A DNA stretch of 64,000 nt from Kudoa neothunni (taxonomy: Eukaryota > Cnidaria). The notes below the pieces were generated by a model that saw nothing but the letters and a program-made list of their open reading frames with translations, did no database searches and was not told where the DNA came from. Made by a program: the position numbers and the translations under genes. Below are positions 38,742 through 52,419 of the stretch, one piece after another. Each line of letters begins with the position of its first letter. The stretch's first letter is position 1. The stretch lies in the NCBI GenBank assembly GCA_964304625.1, contig OZ199838.1:13888001-13952000 (forward strand). Direction: 5' to 3'.

Positions 38742-41700
38742 TTATTGGTCAGGAGAGTTGTTTTGTGTTGGAGCCTCTGCGTTGCTGTCATGAGCAGATT
38801 GCTGTAAAGCGTATCGAAGCAAATCGGCAGATGCACTAAAAGAGATAAATAATTCTTAAAACAAAAAGCTGTTTAAAAACCTTTCAACAAAATCCAAATT
38901 AGCCATCACTGTCATTTGATTAGGATCATCGCTATTACGGGTGGATCCATTTTCGAATCTTCGGTTGTTTGGTGAGTAGATGATTGGAGCAGACAATTCA
39001 GTCGCTGTATTGGGTGTACTTTGTTGAGTAGCGATACTAAAGCAACAACAATGAGATTGCTGCGAATCTTTTAATCTTTTAATTTCGTCGTTCTGTTCAA
39101 CAACAGTGCTACGTAGTTTGATTAGTTGTGAATTGATAGTATCAATTTGAGAGTTTAATTCATGTAGCGAATCACTGACAGTGTTGAGAAATGGTGAAAC
39201 AAGATTCTTCAACTTGAAGAATTGTTGATGGAAATGCTCCATTGTTTGGTCCCCATTAGTCATTGCTCCAACAGCTGACGTGTTAGCATTGCTAGTTCTA
39301 CTTTTGGTGGTAGTAGTGATATCAGTGTGGCTCGGATTGAGACTTATATAGGAAGAATCATTTGATGTAATATTTCCAAGATGACCGTGGATAGGGGGGG
39401 TTTGATGTAAAGGAGAATTTTTATCGGTAAAACTATCAAAATTTTGATCTGGAATGGATTTGGTGGTGGTATTGTCAGCATCAACACTAATCAACACATG
39501 GTGATCCTTAATGTGCTGGATCAGTTGATGAATGTACTGAAATATCGTTTCATCTTTCTTTTTGGAACAATCATTCCAACAGCAAACATAAGCCACTTCG
39601 CTATTGTCCATATTCTCAATGATGTTTGCTGATGAACGTTTAGGCGAAAATCGATGAATTTTCATAATATGATCCAACGTTTGATCGTTGGTTTGAAAAT
39701 GGGTGTTACAATTATCCCATTTACAAATGCAGCTGAGAGTGTCCACCTGTGGCTCATAAGTGGTTGAATGAACCTGACGTTTGGCGGGAACTGAATAAGA
39801 GTTTGAATTACCAGTTGTATCAGCAGATGAGGTATATTGAGAAGATTTTGGGGTGGATATTGATAGAATTGATTTTCTATGGGTGGATGAACGACGTTTT
39901 TTGTTGCCAGTAGCGCTAAGTGTGGAATCATCATTTCTAACTTCCGAGTTAGGTACACTTGCTCGCTTTTCGTTAATCTTGAGAACCTCTTTAAGCAGAA
40001 AAGGTGAGGGTACTTTGTAGATTTTGTCTGTGTCTTCTGATTTCAAAGAAATGCACTCATCATAAATCATATGAGGATGTGAATGGATTTTATTTCGAAA
40101 GGGTTTGCTCTTACGTATTTGGTTAGTTTGTAGGTTGTATGATGATTCGCACAGAAAAACGTCAGATGCATTATGCAAGATTGGATATCGAGAGTAGTAA
40201 TAATTGGGGTGGATTACAAAACAATTCGAATAGATACAATCAATATTTTGTATCACTTCCATGTTAGTTTTGAACACTTCGTTAGGGTAGAACATTCGAA
40301 AAGCTGTGTGTTTGAAATCGTCAGGAAAATACAAAATAATAGCTTTGAACATGTATTGGCCCTGCTTGTCCTTCCAAATGTCGATAATTTTGCCAACAGT
40401 GAGTTCATCTTCTTTATCGTAGAGATAGACATATTGATCTTTGCGATAGAAGGTGTCATTCCAAGCAACTTGAAGGTAATGAACTAGGCCATCATCACTC
40501 GTCAATCCTGTTGTGATATCTTTAATTGAACGAGCATTGTTAATCGTAAGAGAATTTTTCAAGTTAGAGACATCGTAGGTATGTATATTTTGAGATTTTC
40601 GGTTGGTGGCTTCTAACGTAACGCAGCGATTGAAACGATCGGCAGATTTAATTGCTTGATCATGAGTAGGATCTTGGTTAGTCGACGATTTTGAAAAATT
40701 TTCAATAACTGGTGCAGGAGGATTCACAAAAAACTGATGGATGAAAAAGTATTCGTCCGATTCATAGCTGTAAAAATGATCGTAAAATGACACATCGGTG
40801 TAGGTATTAGGCAGAAGCATGTGGAATGGAGAGTAAAAGATATTATCAACTTTTGATTCAATTTCAGTCACTGGATAAATCACGAGATGATCAGTCACAA
40901 TCAACTCCTAGTTTACTAATCAAAACACCACAAAGAACACGCTTATAAACATACCGACTTAAAATAGTTGCGGGTGTATTTTCGAGGTAAATCCACATAG
41001 TTCTTTAATGGAGAAACAACACAAATCTATAATCATTATCGAAATCACTCTCAATACTAACAGCAAATAACTCTATCTTCTTTAGTATCCTCAAGAAATC
41101 TTAACAGCAACCAAATCTCATCGCTGTTCCTATCAGAAAACATTCGTTATTTTAGATGGATACAATTCGTAAGAGTTGAGATCAGTAACGATTTTCGCAC
41201 AATTGATTAAATAGTTTAAAATAATTTAAAAAAATACATAAATTATATCAAGCTTCGTTTCTTAACTCAAATCATGATCATATAAATTCAATGTGAAATG
41301 AACGTCACATTTAACTTTTGCAGCCAACAAAAATAACTGTGATAAAAGAAACTCTTAAATATTAAGACAAAATTTAATAATATTAGAAGAGTTTTATTAT
41401 ATAATTACATTTCATGTTTAAAATATTTTCCTTATTTTTATCAAGGCTATTCATAAAATAGCTCTATTTAAAGTAGAGTTAAGATTAAATTATGGAACAA
41501 AATTCTCTCAGAGAATCTATTAATATTTAACTTAATATACATATCGTACTTATTTCGAATGTTTAACAGTTCAAATTTTAACTTTAACATTTTTCTATAA
41601 ATAATGCTATCGAATAATTTATTTAAATGATAATTATTCTACAATATATCAAGAAATTGAGGGAGAGATAAATTCAAACTTATGCTTTTGTTAGAGTAGG

Positions 41701-44700
41701 AAAGATAAAAGAGCGTCAGATCAGTTACTAAAAATTCCAGTGTAATGTATTACGCGGTGTGGATCCCGCATTCTCAATTCGAAGTCTTGTACAAAATGTT
41801 GTATCTTATTTAATATTGTAAATAGAGAATATATTTAGAATCGATCATAATAAATGAGAGTTTAGTGGTGCATGCGAGGAAACAAATTATAGACAAATCA
41901 ATATGAAGTGGTCGATTTTTGGAAGAATATAAAAAAATTCAGGTTGGTGAAATCAAATTGTGCTTAAAATAAGGAGGAAATGGTAATTTGGGGGATTTTC
42001 GGGTAAGGGGAATACCTTATTCTGTATTGGAACGGAAGGGTTAATTATATAAGTGTAGAACGTGAGCCCATTGAGGATGTTATTGTATTTTTTGCTAAAG
42101 TTGTGCCATTTATCCGTGAATTGTTTTAGATGACGAAGGAATGGAATAACAAAAAAAGCTTCTATGCATCGTCCATAGAAATGACTAATGTAGAAAATGT
42201 AAATTTTTCTGCGTATTGTACTAAAAATATTTTTTTGAGACATTCTTGACTTGGATACGTAAAACCAACATTTATTGGAATAATGTAAAACAAATATCAA
42301 CCAACTCAAATTTTACATATTAAATGCAAAAAACCTGAATAACAATAATGCGGAATTTTTCCAGCAATAAATATATAGACAAAACTTATATAGGCAAGCT
42401 AGGTAACCGATAATAGATCAAATAAAAGTAATAGGATTATGGTTTATCGATGAGTCAAATAAAGAATAGTTTAATTTTGTAGCTTAATTATTTATTGTGT
42501 AACTATGATGAGCCAATTGATTTTAACGGCCAAAAGTGTTGCTTTAGAACAAAAAGTATGCGATTTGGTTACTGAAAACATTTAGCCCAGTCAACAAAAA
42601 AATATAACAACTTCATTCTCACAGCGTCTCCCTTTCGATATGTATTCAATCCAATGTCTACACCGTCAAAGTAGTCTTGGACGAATTCAATTCCCTATTA
42701 CAACAAAATTTTCACACATATATCACTTTTTTTCCTATCATAACGCATACTCTGTAATCTTTGTAATTCTGACACAAAGGAAGCGTAGTAATGTCAGCTG
42801 AGAAATAGTTCTCGAGAAGGTTAACTCGAAGAGCAACAGGATAACGGAAGGGAGCAGTATTCAGCTGACTATTCAAAACAGGTGCATTAAAGTTGTAGGC
42901 GTTCGTATCGAGACCAGAAACTAATTTATCCCTGGCATCAATAAACTGACGCAATAGTTCAATAACGTCTTGATGCGGCTAATAATAATAACGATTACAC
43001 ACGTTCATTAATTATAACAAACTGCCGAATGAAAAAATATATATGTTCATACCTCAGTGTAGACATTGGTTGTTGATCTTACGTGAGAACAAAGATCAAC
43101 AAAATCATTTTGAAAGGTTTCAAAGCTTGTGTATATATTCTAAATTAGGTCAAGTTACACAAAAAGTGATTGATTCGTTAGTTGGATGTAACATTACATT
43201 AACAACACAAAAATTGATAAGATCAAACGTTATAGATCTTTTGATAGTTTCGGTAGGTTTCTCAATAACTTTCTCCACGCAAAAGCACGTTAACGAGTAA
43301 TGAAAAACATGACCAGTTTGGTCCTACAGCCGTCGTTAGTCTTGAAAAATTAGCAAACAATACCTCATGATTTAGAACACTATCCCACACTGCTGTGATA
43401 AAATTCAATAATTTGGTCAACGGCTCCATTTTCGGCGTGTGCTTTGCTAACGAAACGTTAACTGAAATTTATTATACCACATATTTACTCAAATATGGGG
43501 TTATAAAGCGGTACAATTGATAATGAAATAAAACAGCATCCTACAATGATATATATATACATATATATAATATAGACATGTGAGTTATAGTCAATGTAAA
43601 GAAAATGAATTAAAATTAGCCAATATACCTCGTAAAAATTTAAATCCGTGGGATTCTTCGAGCAAAAGTTATCCAAAAATGAATTTATCTCATCAAAAGC
43701 ATCATACACAGTGGTGTTCTAATAAAAATGCAATTAGCATTTCTTCCTATTTCAAATTAGCGGAAAAAATTATACACTCAGATTTTTCTTGATATCATCT
43801 AAAAGCTAAATAGGATATTATTTCGAAAAAATCAACAAAAATCAATATTACTTTATCTAAATGTAAGGAAGGCAAAAGGCGCTTTCCGTTGGTATCCTAA
43901 TTTTTTGCTGGTAAAAACATACATGAAACAGCATAAATACAGCAATCTCGGTAACAAACACCAGCAATGATTTAATAGCTTGTTTCTCCGTCGCATTCAC
44001 GTCCAGATAAGATTGACTCTCAGGAAGAAGCTCAATGGGATCAATTTCTGTGAATTTATCCGTGCCATCAAGGATTTGTTTTAACGCTAGATTTATCAGT
44101 TGATGTTAACTAGTGGTCAAATCAAGAAATAACATTTTAATTGAAATTCTTCGAGCAACTTATTCTCAATTGTAACAACATTCTAAATAATTGATGAAAT
44201 TAAAATAAATGGCGTATAATAAACTACTTTTTGCATAGGACTGTTTCTGATGGTTAAACTTTTGATGTTGTTGATCAAGAGTTTAAAATCGCCAAGAAAT
44301 TGTTCATAATTTGAGTACTAAATTCACCCGTGTATATTTAATTGTCTTAAACTTGTTTAAAGTACAATAGCACTCGCGAATAATTTAAAATTCAATATCG
44401 TTAATTCAGATGCTTTCATAAAAAATATAGATTATTTTTCTGTCTTATACATAAATGATCAAGGTGCTGATGATAACTAAACAATATAAATTTTTAAATA
44501 TTGATCATAGATACGGAGAAATGTCTCTACATATTAGATTTTAAAACTGGTTGTCTGTAAGTGCAGCGAATACTAATATAGAAATAAAGCGCCTCGTTAA
44601 TGCGAACCTCGAAACCTTTTAACTGCTGCAAATCTATAAATCTAATATCTAAAGAAATAAAAAAATTAGTACAGATTAATTAAATTAGGGGTTCTCAACC

Positions 44701-47700
44701 GGGGACAAATATTAAATTGCATGGTGTAAATCAAGTAACATCAAAATTGGATAGGGGCAATTTTTGCATAATGGGGTTTCCGACACATTTAATGATTTCT
44801 ACGGAATTATATTATTCGGGGTTATTAATCTAAATTAATATGTTGGTCGAAGTGATTGAAACGTTTGTAGGAATAATTAACAACATTTTATAAAATTATA
44901 ATCAATCTCTTTCTTTTATGGCTCTTTTATCTTTTGGAAATGTAGCCTAATAATAATACGTAAAATGACTATTTTCGTGGTAACTAATATTTATGCGTCA
45001 CTAGTTTTGACTATCTTTAATTATTTCGGTTCCTCAGTTTCGCTCAGGAAATCAAAAATAATTAAATATAGCAGATTCTAAATAATTAAATCCGTATATA
45101 GCTTGTGATTAAGGGCTGATGGGATTAAAAGTTGTCAGTACGCAAACTTACATGCCTTTTAAGACAAGGCTGCTAGGGCTTGGGGGTTTTTCATTTTTTT
45201 ACAAAATCTTGGGTTTCTATTGAAGAAATTTAAATATTGAATAATAAAACAATTTTTTTAAGTGCGATATTAATATTTATATTTTTAATAACGTATCCTA
45301 TTTAGGTTATGTCATGCAGGGTTTAAACATTTATGATATTGACTGACAGCACGTTAGATTGTTTCACGTTACACGATTACATAACTATTCAGTAAACATT
45401 GTCGCACATTATTAGAAAATTTAAACGTTATTTCGAAACAAGTCTTGAACTATGAAGTAATTAATTGTAAGTATATTTGTCTATACTAGACTCTAAGTAC
45501 GAGTGGGCGTTCGCGCCAAAAAATTTCAACAATACGACAAGAAATTTAAATTTAATATTTGAATTCGTAATTATAGAACGGGAAGAAGATTAAAAATGTT
45601 AATAGATAGAATTCTATGTTTTTTGTATGTTAAAATAGCGTCTTTCATTTAAATTTGAATTTTGTTATCATCCATTCTTGGGTTTTTAAATCCTTCTAGC
45701 AACCATGCTTTAGGACTAGAATTTACACTGTAAATAGCCTCTGCCATAGCTAAAACAATACAAAGCCTTAATGTAAATATGAATTTGGTTTCCAAGTTAA
45801 GGAGGTAATTTAGATTTTTAATCAGGTCAAGGGAGTAAATTTGAAAAAACGGTTGAGAACCCCGGGCATACAGGACAACTATAACCTCTAAAATACAGCG
45901 TATGCGAGGGAAATAAGATTACACAACTTTCAACCTCATATACAAATATTTCCTTAAATACGATTAATCAATAAAAATAGCCGAGAATTTAACCAAACCT
46001 ATTATCTGTTATCAATAATATTTGGGATTTGGAGCAAGTTAGATATACAAATTGATAATGAACGAATTCAACGATACACGCAGAAAATTAATAGATTAAA
46101 AGGTGTGATTGATCTTAAGTAGAAAATTCTTAACATAATATTTGAAGTAGTGCACACAATTCATATTGAATATCGCATGTGGCTTATAAGGACTGTATTT
46201 TAAAATTAAATCACGAGCACTTTTGTACTATACTAATTTGACCGTAAGTACTTTGAAACGTTTCAATCTTTTGAATATGGTAGACATATCGATGGGGTGC
46301 TCAATAACTTCATAATACTCTGGGTTGAGGAATGGAGAAGGACAAAACAAAAAATCATAACACACAAGCATCGAACTTTCGCCATCATTCATCTATTTCA
46401 TAATGTTGAATTGATTTGATCAAAATATGGCTAATAATAGCTACTTTCAAATCACGCAACATCTTATAGACAGAATTCAATTTGGAGTACAATTTTTTGT
46501 GGTTTGAAACGAAATCCTGTACAGAAAAGTCATGCAATTCAAGCTTCTCGAATGAAACGTCTTTTCGGCTCTTATCTTTGTGTTTGGATCTTTTGGATAA
46601 CAGCAACGTTGGCACGTCGAATCTAGAACTTAAGCTGTTGGTGGATTTTCTTGTAACACGTCGTTTGGGAGAAAATGACTGATTTAAATTGGCGGTCGTT
46701 TCTGAGACAGTGGAAGAGGGTGACCATAGCTTTTCCACGTATTTTTTCAGGGTTTTTGCATTCTAAACCAGCCGATTGGTTTAGAATGTGTAAATTCAAA
46801 AATTCAAACTTTGTGTATATCCGAAGATGGTCGGTTATCTTTCATAACATTATCAAATAGAGTGTTCAAATCGGCCGCTAATTCATCCACAGAATTTAGG
46901 TGACCAGCTTCAATTTTAGCTCTTATATCAGAAAAGGTTTTTGGATATGTGGATACGTCCTCAGCAACACTGTCTGTAACTTCTTTGTCTGAGAGAGTGC
47001 TTCCAAGGTGGAACGATAAAGGGATAGTTTCGCCGTTGGGATCCTCATTTGAAGCAGTATAATTGGTGACATTATCCAGAAAATTATAAAGATTATTTCT
47101 TATCTCTGAAATTGTATTGGAGTTGCTTTTACGTTTTCTCGCTGGAGATTAAGTATTTAAAAATAGAATATCGAAACAGAAATGGATTTACTTCCATGGG
47201 AAATTGGAGACAACGTGGTCTCTATAAATAGATAATTGTCCACAGCAAATATTTACGAACATAACTACCAGCTTCTAGTTTAATATCAATTTGAGATTCG
47301 TCGGCTAGATTTTTCATATTTGAAACCAGACGTTTACGATTCTTCGAAAGGTATTTAAAGAATTTATCGGCACTCTGTTGCAACCATCATTAGATCAATA
47401 AACATATATAAAACCAAAACTATTCTAATCAATGTTGTTACCTCGTACAACAATGAAGATGGATCATTGTATATGAGGGCGTTTTTCGTCATCAACTCCA
47501 CGTCGTTAAATAATTCATTCGCGGAACTGTACTTGCTTTTCTAAAAATCAATAATTCACATTAAACGAATTGATCAAATATTTGTGTCTAAAAACCTTGA
47601 TTTTTTTATCGATTTTCACCAAATCAACAGGATTTTTTATTACTTCATAATAATGGGGAAGTTGCTACTCCAAATGCATCAGATGGTCAGTAAATAACAA

Positions 47701-47837
47701 ATAATTACCTTTTTTGTGGGTAACCTTCTAAAACTTTCAATCGATGCAATTTTATATTTGACCGCAATCGTTTCTAACTTATTTAATAAATCCTTTAATG
47801 CCAATTCCATAGTGGAAGTTTTTTCTGTGTCAGCCAT
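38742..47837 (-). CDS. PBRM1: Polybromo-like protein (bromodomains, two BAH domains, C2H2 fingers)
   Basis: Subunit type of the PBAF SWI/SNF remodeller; bromodomains read acetylated histones. Exons: 47837-47709, 47664-47596, 47540-47442, 47374-47269, 47221-47192, 47141-46810, 46762-46445, 46392-46252, 44317-44228, 44182-44134, 44086-43923, 43805-43776, 43718-43629, 43540-43489, 43446-43364, 43323-43198, 43139-43053, 42978-42751, 42694-42573, 41129-41072, 41026-40955, 40907-38881, 38835-38742. All junctions are GT/AG with closing phases (1531 residues). Bromodomain 1 is clear (LPHYYEVIKNPVDL, residues 44-130), as is bromodomain 3 (NPEYYEVIEHPIDM). Numbers 2, 4 and 5 are degenerate (VEKVIEKPTETIKRSI in 5). 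BAH1 spans about 755-850 across exons 19-22; BAH2 is about 962-1096 (NEVFKTN, DVFLCESSYN). Two C2H2-like fingers (1218, 1266) and a coiled coil (1404-1441) follow. No HMG box is seen. Exons 12 and 16 are the least certain. Confidence 0.9.
41130..42572 (-). other. 1.44-kb polybromo intron, inside BAH1
   Basis: The phase-2 donor at 42572 and acceptor at 41130 join within the BAH1 domain. A 118-codon frame at 42309-41953 (-) shows no family I recognise and may be a transposon relic. The stretch at about 41580-41700 resembles the tail of duplicated segment A (about 21480-21560), so repeat DNA probably caused the expansion. Confidence 0.6.
44686..45865. mobile_element. hAT-like element in polybromo intron 8, with family X sequence
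   Basis: Ends AGGGGTTCTCAACC at 44687 and its inverse near 45851-45863 resemble hAT termini. A flanking 8-bp duplication is not recognisable. The interior 45150-45700 is the repeat family X also seen at 17440-17745 and 57990-58560 (inverted). Part of 44990-45150 recurs at 54605-54760. At 45314-45330 the sequence TCATGCAGGGTTTAAAC is the unoccupied form of the MITE target at 58252-58410. It sits inside the 1934-bp intron 44318-46251, whose neighbours are about 40-60 bp. Confidence 0.7.
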
Positions 47838-48877
47838 CTATCAACAAGCAACATATTAAAATAGTTGCATTTGGCGTAAAACAAAAAAAGTACTTTGGCG
47901 CGATTATAATTTCTTTTAATCTATGGTATGGCAATACTAATTTTAACAGCACTACAAAGAACAAACGATTCTATTAATTGTGTCACTCCCCTAGGATACA
48001 GAAATTACGCTCTCAACGAAACACGTCGACATCCACACGCCTGCGCGAAGGAAAAATCAAAGTTACATTGTTTTCTAGCAGTATAACAAATTTTTCTACG
48101 ATAAAAGAACATTTTCTAAATAAATACTATAAAGGTTAAATGAAATTAAGAAAATATCTCTTTAGAATTATAAATGGTCGGAATAAATGCGATAGTTTTG
48201 ACCATATGACTTCACAGATAAATAATAAATAAAATTGACGGAAACGAGTTGAGAGATATTTGCAAATGTATTAGATCATAATAGAAGGTATACGTTTTTA
48301 CTGGTTACCCCATCTGCGAAATTATGCTAAGTCAAAGGGCCGCCATTTCTATAATCCAGCGGCAAATGCTAATTTATTATGTAACAGACTTGTGAAAGGT
48401 TTAGCAGAAACATTGAATGGATTAACATTTTTGTTACATAATAAATAATAATAAGATGGTTAATATGTTTATAGTCTCTTAAAATAAATATTGAATTTTT
48501 GAGGCGGGAAGATAACAATAATCACTCTTAAAGTATTTAATGTTACACTTTTCCTGTATTTATATTTCTTAGGTTAATGTGTTTTTTATTGTTAGATGAA
48601 GCGTTTTTTTCTTAATTCAATTAAAATGTGATCAATTTATCCTTTTTTAAATAATACGAATATGTAACATTGTGTTTACTATTGGTTTTCGAACATTATA
48701 TTTTTTTATACATAATTAATTGCACGTATGAAACGTGGTAAGTCAGTAATATTTACGACAAATAAAACTTTTTGATATAATCCTAATCTTATTCATGGAT
48801 TGAAAATTATAGACGATTCATAAATCATATGATTGCTATTCTTCGTTAAGATTTTTTCAAATACCAGAGCAAGTGAA
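47838..48877. promoter_or_regulatory. Divergent intergenic region, polybromo (-) / Kunitz gene (+)
   Basis: 1.04 kb between two start codons that point apart, so both promoters must lie here. No TATA element is obvious above the AT-rich background. No transposon or RNA gene is recognised. Confidence 0.4.
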
Positions 48878-50314
48878 ATGAGATTCCAACTTTATAAAAT
48901 AATATATATTATATCCTTATCTTATTCCCTAAATGGTAATTGCCACATTAAAGTAATCAATCTATCTACTTATTAGATCCAATTTTACCATCCTACGAAA
49001 GAGATGAAGGTGATTGGCCTATAGGTGCTACTAAAAGCATGAACAACGTCATCGACCGTTGGTTTATTGATATCAATGACGCTAAATGCAAACCTCTAGA
49101 ATATCGAGGTATCAAAGGGAATTATAACAATTTTGCATCCAAAGGACTTTGCGAAATGCACGGTATGTCATATATTAAAAGGTGTCATATTAAGATTCTC
49201 TCAAGGTAGGTTGACCGAAAGAGAAAAACTTCAGGGATGTAAAAAACCAATGCATCCAGGACATTGTGTTAAAAATTCCCAAACATCACAAAAGTACTAC
49301 TTTGATCAAACAACTGCCAGATGCGAAACTTTACATTATAATGGGTGTGGTGGAAGTTTTAATAGATATGAAACTGTCACTGAGTGCTATCTTTATTGTT
49401 TAAGTAACCTTCATTAATCCTAATTTGATAAATTATTCAATACCTTAAATTAGATAAAAAGAATGGAGGACTCACAAATGCTGATGATAAAAAAATAAGC
49501 AGTCTTGAGAATAATGACAAATATTTGGTGCCAAACACTTTGGACTGTACACTAAGACCCGATGTTAAAGATAAAGATCCAAGCACTGCCATTATTGCCG
49601 ATACCAACAACAATAAGTGTGCTTTTGCTGCTGCATCAATAGATTCGAACACAAGAGGAACGTTTGGCTCGTTTGCTGAATGCGTCACTACATGTTTTCG
49701 TATGCTAAATATTTGATTTCGTTATTTTTATTTTTTTAGCACATTCCAGCACTGCTGGCATCAGCGGTGATATAACTGCGAGAAATAAGAAAGTCGCTGC
49801 TTGTGAGGGTACTCCTTTTCAACGTGCTAAATCTGGAACAGAAGAACAAAATACAATTTTTAGATATTATTATGACACTAACACAAAAGTATGTAAGCGC
49901 ATGGAGAGTTGGCCCATTCCTAGCGGGACAGATGAATTCAATCGTGAGCAAAATGACTTCCCTACAATGGAAATGTGTCATAGTTATTGTGGCGCTGGTA
50001 CGAATTGATTTTCATTTTGACATAAAAAATCATAATTAAAATTTATATTAACTAAAATAATTATAGAAGGCTACAAGAAAGAGATAAAAATCGAAGAAAC
50101 ATGTACCTTAAATAAAGCAGGTGAATGGTCTAGTGGGAATTTTAAAGAAAAAAGATTTTATTATAGTTTAAGTGAAAAAAAATGCAAATATTTTTGCTAC
50201 CAAGGATATGGTGGAAACTCTAATAACTTTAAAACAAGTGAACAATGCCAAAAGATATGTGGGGACGTCTATAACGAAGACGAAAAAGCTACAAATGAAG
50301 ATGGAAGCTGTTAA
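48878..50314 (+). CDS. Secreted multi-Kunitz (BPTI-type) protein
   Basis: Six exons (48878-48935, 48977-49162, 49206-49403, 49454-49699, 49740-49997, 50067-50314), all five introns phase 1 and 40-69 bp, giving 397 residues. Exon 1 is a signal peptide (MRFQLYKIIYIISLSYSLN), so the protein is probably secreted. Exons 2-6 each hold one Kunitz-like unit. Unit 2 (exon 3) has all six cysteines (GCKKPMHPGHC...RCETLHYNGCGGSFNRYETVTEC...C), with Val after the second Cys at the expected P1 site. Units 3 and 4 keep cysteines 1, 3, 5 and 6 but lack the pair that clamps the inhibitory loop. Unit 5 has lost cysteine 2 and has its fourth displaced. Unit 1 keeps only two cysteines. Kunitz domains inhibit serine proteases or act as toxins or binding modules. 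Only unit 2 looks inhibitory; the target is unknown. Confidence 0.88.
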
Positions 50315-50456
50315 CTGTCGATTAAATATAAAAACCATAATTAATTATCACATGGATGAAAATTATTTTTTTGAAAAAATTTTTAGTCAAATTTTTCCCA
50401 AATTAATATAAAAATCGCGTCATTTAATAAGTACAATTTGTACAATTAATTGAAAA

Positions 50457-50469
50457 AATAAACAATAAA
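50457..50469 (+). terminator. Putative poly(A) signals of the Kunitz gene
   Basis: Two AATAAA hexamers (50457 and 50464) about 145 bp past the stop codon. Confidence 0.5.
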
Positions 50470-50612
50470 AAATCCCACGTCTACATTTATTTCAACCAAT
50501 ATAATATCTTCTAAAAAAAGTGAATATTTCATGTTCTAATATCGTATCTATATAATTCCTATGTGCATTACTGTTTTTATAAAAATGACACAGCTAAAAC
50601 TATTCGGAGAGT

Positions 50613-52407
50613 ATGCAATTCTCGATTTCAACTAAACCGTCGATTTTATCAGGGTGGTTTGAAGTCTATTATTCCGTAGTATGTTGGAAGGAGCGCATGA
50701 ATAACTATGGGCAGAAAAAGAAAAATTTGGAGAATTATATAGAGGGATGGGTTGATTTAGAATTTATCGAAAATGAGCTTCTTTTCAAATATTACATGTT
50801 AAAATTACTTTCAAAACAAACCGAATTCAAGAACATTTTGCGTCATTGAAGCAATACTCAATAGAAGAGTCATTAAAGCACGTCTTTCCTTTGCCTGTTT
50901 CCTCATTCAGAGATCGCAAAAATCAAGAAGTGGAGGTTTACCTTGTTTCAGCTGTAGTTTATGATGGACTAACATTTATAACAATAGATGCTAATACTGG
51001 ACTTAGAAGTTTTGTCTCAAAATATTTCTTTACAGCGCAGCGCGTTCACTTTCTAATGGTAGAAGTTTGGTTGATAAACGCCTATTTACATTATCTGAAA
51101 AAGCGTGGCGGCTTTGATCGTTATATTATGGTTTGTTCGATATTCATTGTTAATCGACGAGTCTCCCGATTTCAAAAATAGATCAATGTTTCACGTTCTC
51201 GTTTGCTTCTATGATAAATCAAGCCAGTAGATAAACATTTATGTTGGACACCACCATAATAACCGAATATAATTTAGTCATTACTGCAGGATATGTACCG
51301 GAGTTTTTGGCGAGATAAACTTGAAGAAAGGAATTGTTTAGCGATAATATCAAACTCTGCTTCATACATGAAAAAAATATTAAAGAGTATTTCGTTGATG
51401 CATAAGAATATTATTCGGATACCCTGCTCCTCTTACTTGATTTATCTTTCTGTCAAAATAGTTGTTGATCAAGTTTTCCTAACAGTGAAATTTTTCTGCA
51501 GGAAATTCTCCTCGCTTCGTACCAAAAACAGGGCTGTCAAAACAAAGTTTACTTCGCTTCTTAGAAAAAATAATATATACGATCCGAAAGAAATACCAGG
51601 AGTCAACGATTCAAGATGGTATAACTTATATAATTGTATTGAAGTAACATTGAATTATTTGCAAGCGATCCTCGATTCCTTTGTTAAAGAAAATTCTGAA
51701 AAAATCGAAATTTAAAGATCTAATTAACCTAACAATAACACTCCTTAACGAATTTTTTTCTTTATTTTCGTATAATCCATTCAACTCTCAGTTCTATTTA
51801 TAAATTTTCCAATTTTATTGGAGGCGATACTGAAACGTCTATCATCCGGCTGTTTAATTTTCTTCCCTTTAATTTTCAGAGGGATACGTCTGATATGATT
51901 TTCTCTTAAGAAACTACTTTGTAACGTGGCCACTTAATGATAGGGATAGAATATATTAAGTATTTATCTGTCTTATTAACATATTAAGTTTAAATTGGAA
52001 TGAAATTATAAAAAATAATATTGTCTGATGTTTACCATCGGATACATTCATTCAGACAGTAAGTAATATTAGCCTTTCGAAAAACATAAATTTTAATTCA
52101 TTAATTCCCAGCGATCTGACCCATATTTTTGGGACTGAAGAGAAGGCGATTTTTGAGGAAGAGCATAATTTTATTGTAACATTCAGGAATACTTTGAACG
52201 TTAATGATGGAAATTGAAAAAAAAAAGATTTTAGAAATGCCAACTTGGTCGGCAATTTTTATGGATGTTTTAAACATATCATTGTCTTCAATCGAGGTGG
52301 AAAAAAGTTTTTCTGAGATGAGACATGTTCTTTCAAAAGAGGGAACATCGTTTCCGAAAGAGAAAACCCTCGGTGATATCTCGATTATATCACTATGTGG
52401 AAATTAA
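50613..52407 (+). pseudogene. hAT transposase relic 2
   Basis: Separate plus-strand frames (50613-50849, 50846-51181, 51293-51715, 52204-52407) follow the order of a hAT transposase. The N-terminal part is degraded. Next is a core piece with AVVYDGLTFITIDANTGLRS, then the insertion region with NDSRWYNLYNCIEVTLNYL, and last the C-terminal dimerisation domain with LSSIEVEKSFSEMRHVLS. It differs from the hAT at 7361 and is closer to short hATs without a BED finger visible here. Frame breaks and a lost catalytic core make it inactive. I could not find its terminal repeats; the right side is abutted by a Tigger-like element at 52420. Confidence 0.75.
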
Positions 52408-52419
52408 AATATAATTATA

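Noticed and set aside
44600-44640. Possible mini-exon encoding LKGFE in the big polybromo intron
   Set aside because: Bromodomain 3 reads continuously from exon 8 to exon 9 without it.
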